The notes beneath the pieces are model-generated. The model was not told the origin of the DNA. It saw nothing but the letters and a program-made list of their open reading frames with translations, and ran no database searches. A DNA stretch of 5,629 nucleotides, taken from positions 1 through 5,629 of the forward strand of contig JAITOP010000110.1 in NCBI GenBank assembly GCA_031289895.1, written 5' to 3'. This DNA is from Prevotellaceae bacterium (GTDB lineage Bacteria; Bacteroidota; Bacteroidia; Bacteroidales; UBA932). Positions 5,474-5,629 of this stretch are shown here, one piece after another (within the stretch, counting starts at the first letter, position 1; the number at the start of each line of letters is the position of its first letter). The position numbers and the translations under genes were made by a program.

Positions 5474-5629
5474 CTATCCAAAATCGTCGAACATCAGCAT
5501 TTCTGGGGGTACGCCGAGGTTGTCGAGCATTTTAATTACTGCCGATGCCATTGGTCCGGGTCCGCACATATAGTATTCTATATCTTCGGGTTCGGCATGA
5601 TTTTGCAGACAGTTTTTATAAATCACATC
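5474..5629 (-). CDS. nqrF: Na+-translocating NADH:quinone reductase subunit F, C-terminal part
   Basis: Only the last 51 codons are in the window; the rest lies beyond the right edge (full NqrF is about 400 residues). The visible residues include EYYMCGPGPMASAVIKMLDN and end in LGVPPEMLMFDDFG, which is the highly conserved end of NqrF. The CGPGPM motif belongs to the NADH-binding ferredoxin-reductase-like domain. NqrF is the NADH-oxidising FAD and 2Fe-2S subunit of the Na+-NQR complex of the inner membrane, which passes electrons to quinone and pumps sodium outward. It is normally the last gene of nqrABCDEF, consistent with the terminator directly after it. The sodium gradient it helps build could drive the NSS symporter encoded nearby. 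Confidence 0.95.
   Translation of the reverse strand, partial: DVIYKNCLQNHAEPEDIEYYMCGPGPMASAVIKMLDNLGVPPEMLMFDDFG

Overview
The window is AT-rich DNA from a member of the Bacteroidota (Bacteroidetes), probably an uncultured or little-studied lineage. This rests on four observations: matches to the Bacteroidota -7 promoter box TAnnTTTG ahead of two genes, weak or absent Shine-Dalgarno sequences, an OmpH/Skp-family lipoprotein, and long intergenic gaps filled with short AT-rich repeats. There is no phage, plasmid, transposase or CRISPR gene.

Layout. Positions 3-1454 hold two plus-strand genes: an alpha/beta hydrolase of the YbfF/ABHD11 type and an OmpH/Skp-like lipoprotein, followed by a strong rho-independent terminator at 1491-1530. 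Positions 1531-2179 hold no gene. They contain a REP-like pair of repeats (1547-1671), a nested long inverted repeat (1784-2107) and a tandem 7-bp repeat (2106-2182). Then come three minus-strand genes: a sodium-dependent NSS/SNF-family amino acid-type symporter (2180-3523), histidyl-tRNA synthetase hisS (3726-5081) and, cut by the window edge, the last 51 codons of nqrF (5474-5629) with its own terminator. The hisS-symporter gap and the nqrF-hisS gap are also filled with repeats, including a clear palindromic element at 5318-5397.

How the genes fit together. These are mostly housekeeping functions without one shared pathway. The one functional link I can infer is sodium: NqrF belongs to the Na+-pumping NADH:quinone oxidoreductase, which builds the sodium gradient that a symporter of the NSS family consumes. 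The lipoprotein is probably an envelope chaperone-like factor.

The unusual content lies between the genes. Each of the three large intergenic spaces carries different repeat families. Two of these run into the stop codons of genes (hisS and the symporter), and one 7-bp repeat flanks the symporter in inverted orientation. I see no convincing new multi-gene system; the best candidate for something undescribed is the nested inverted repeat at 1784-2107.
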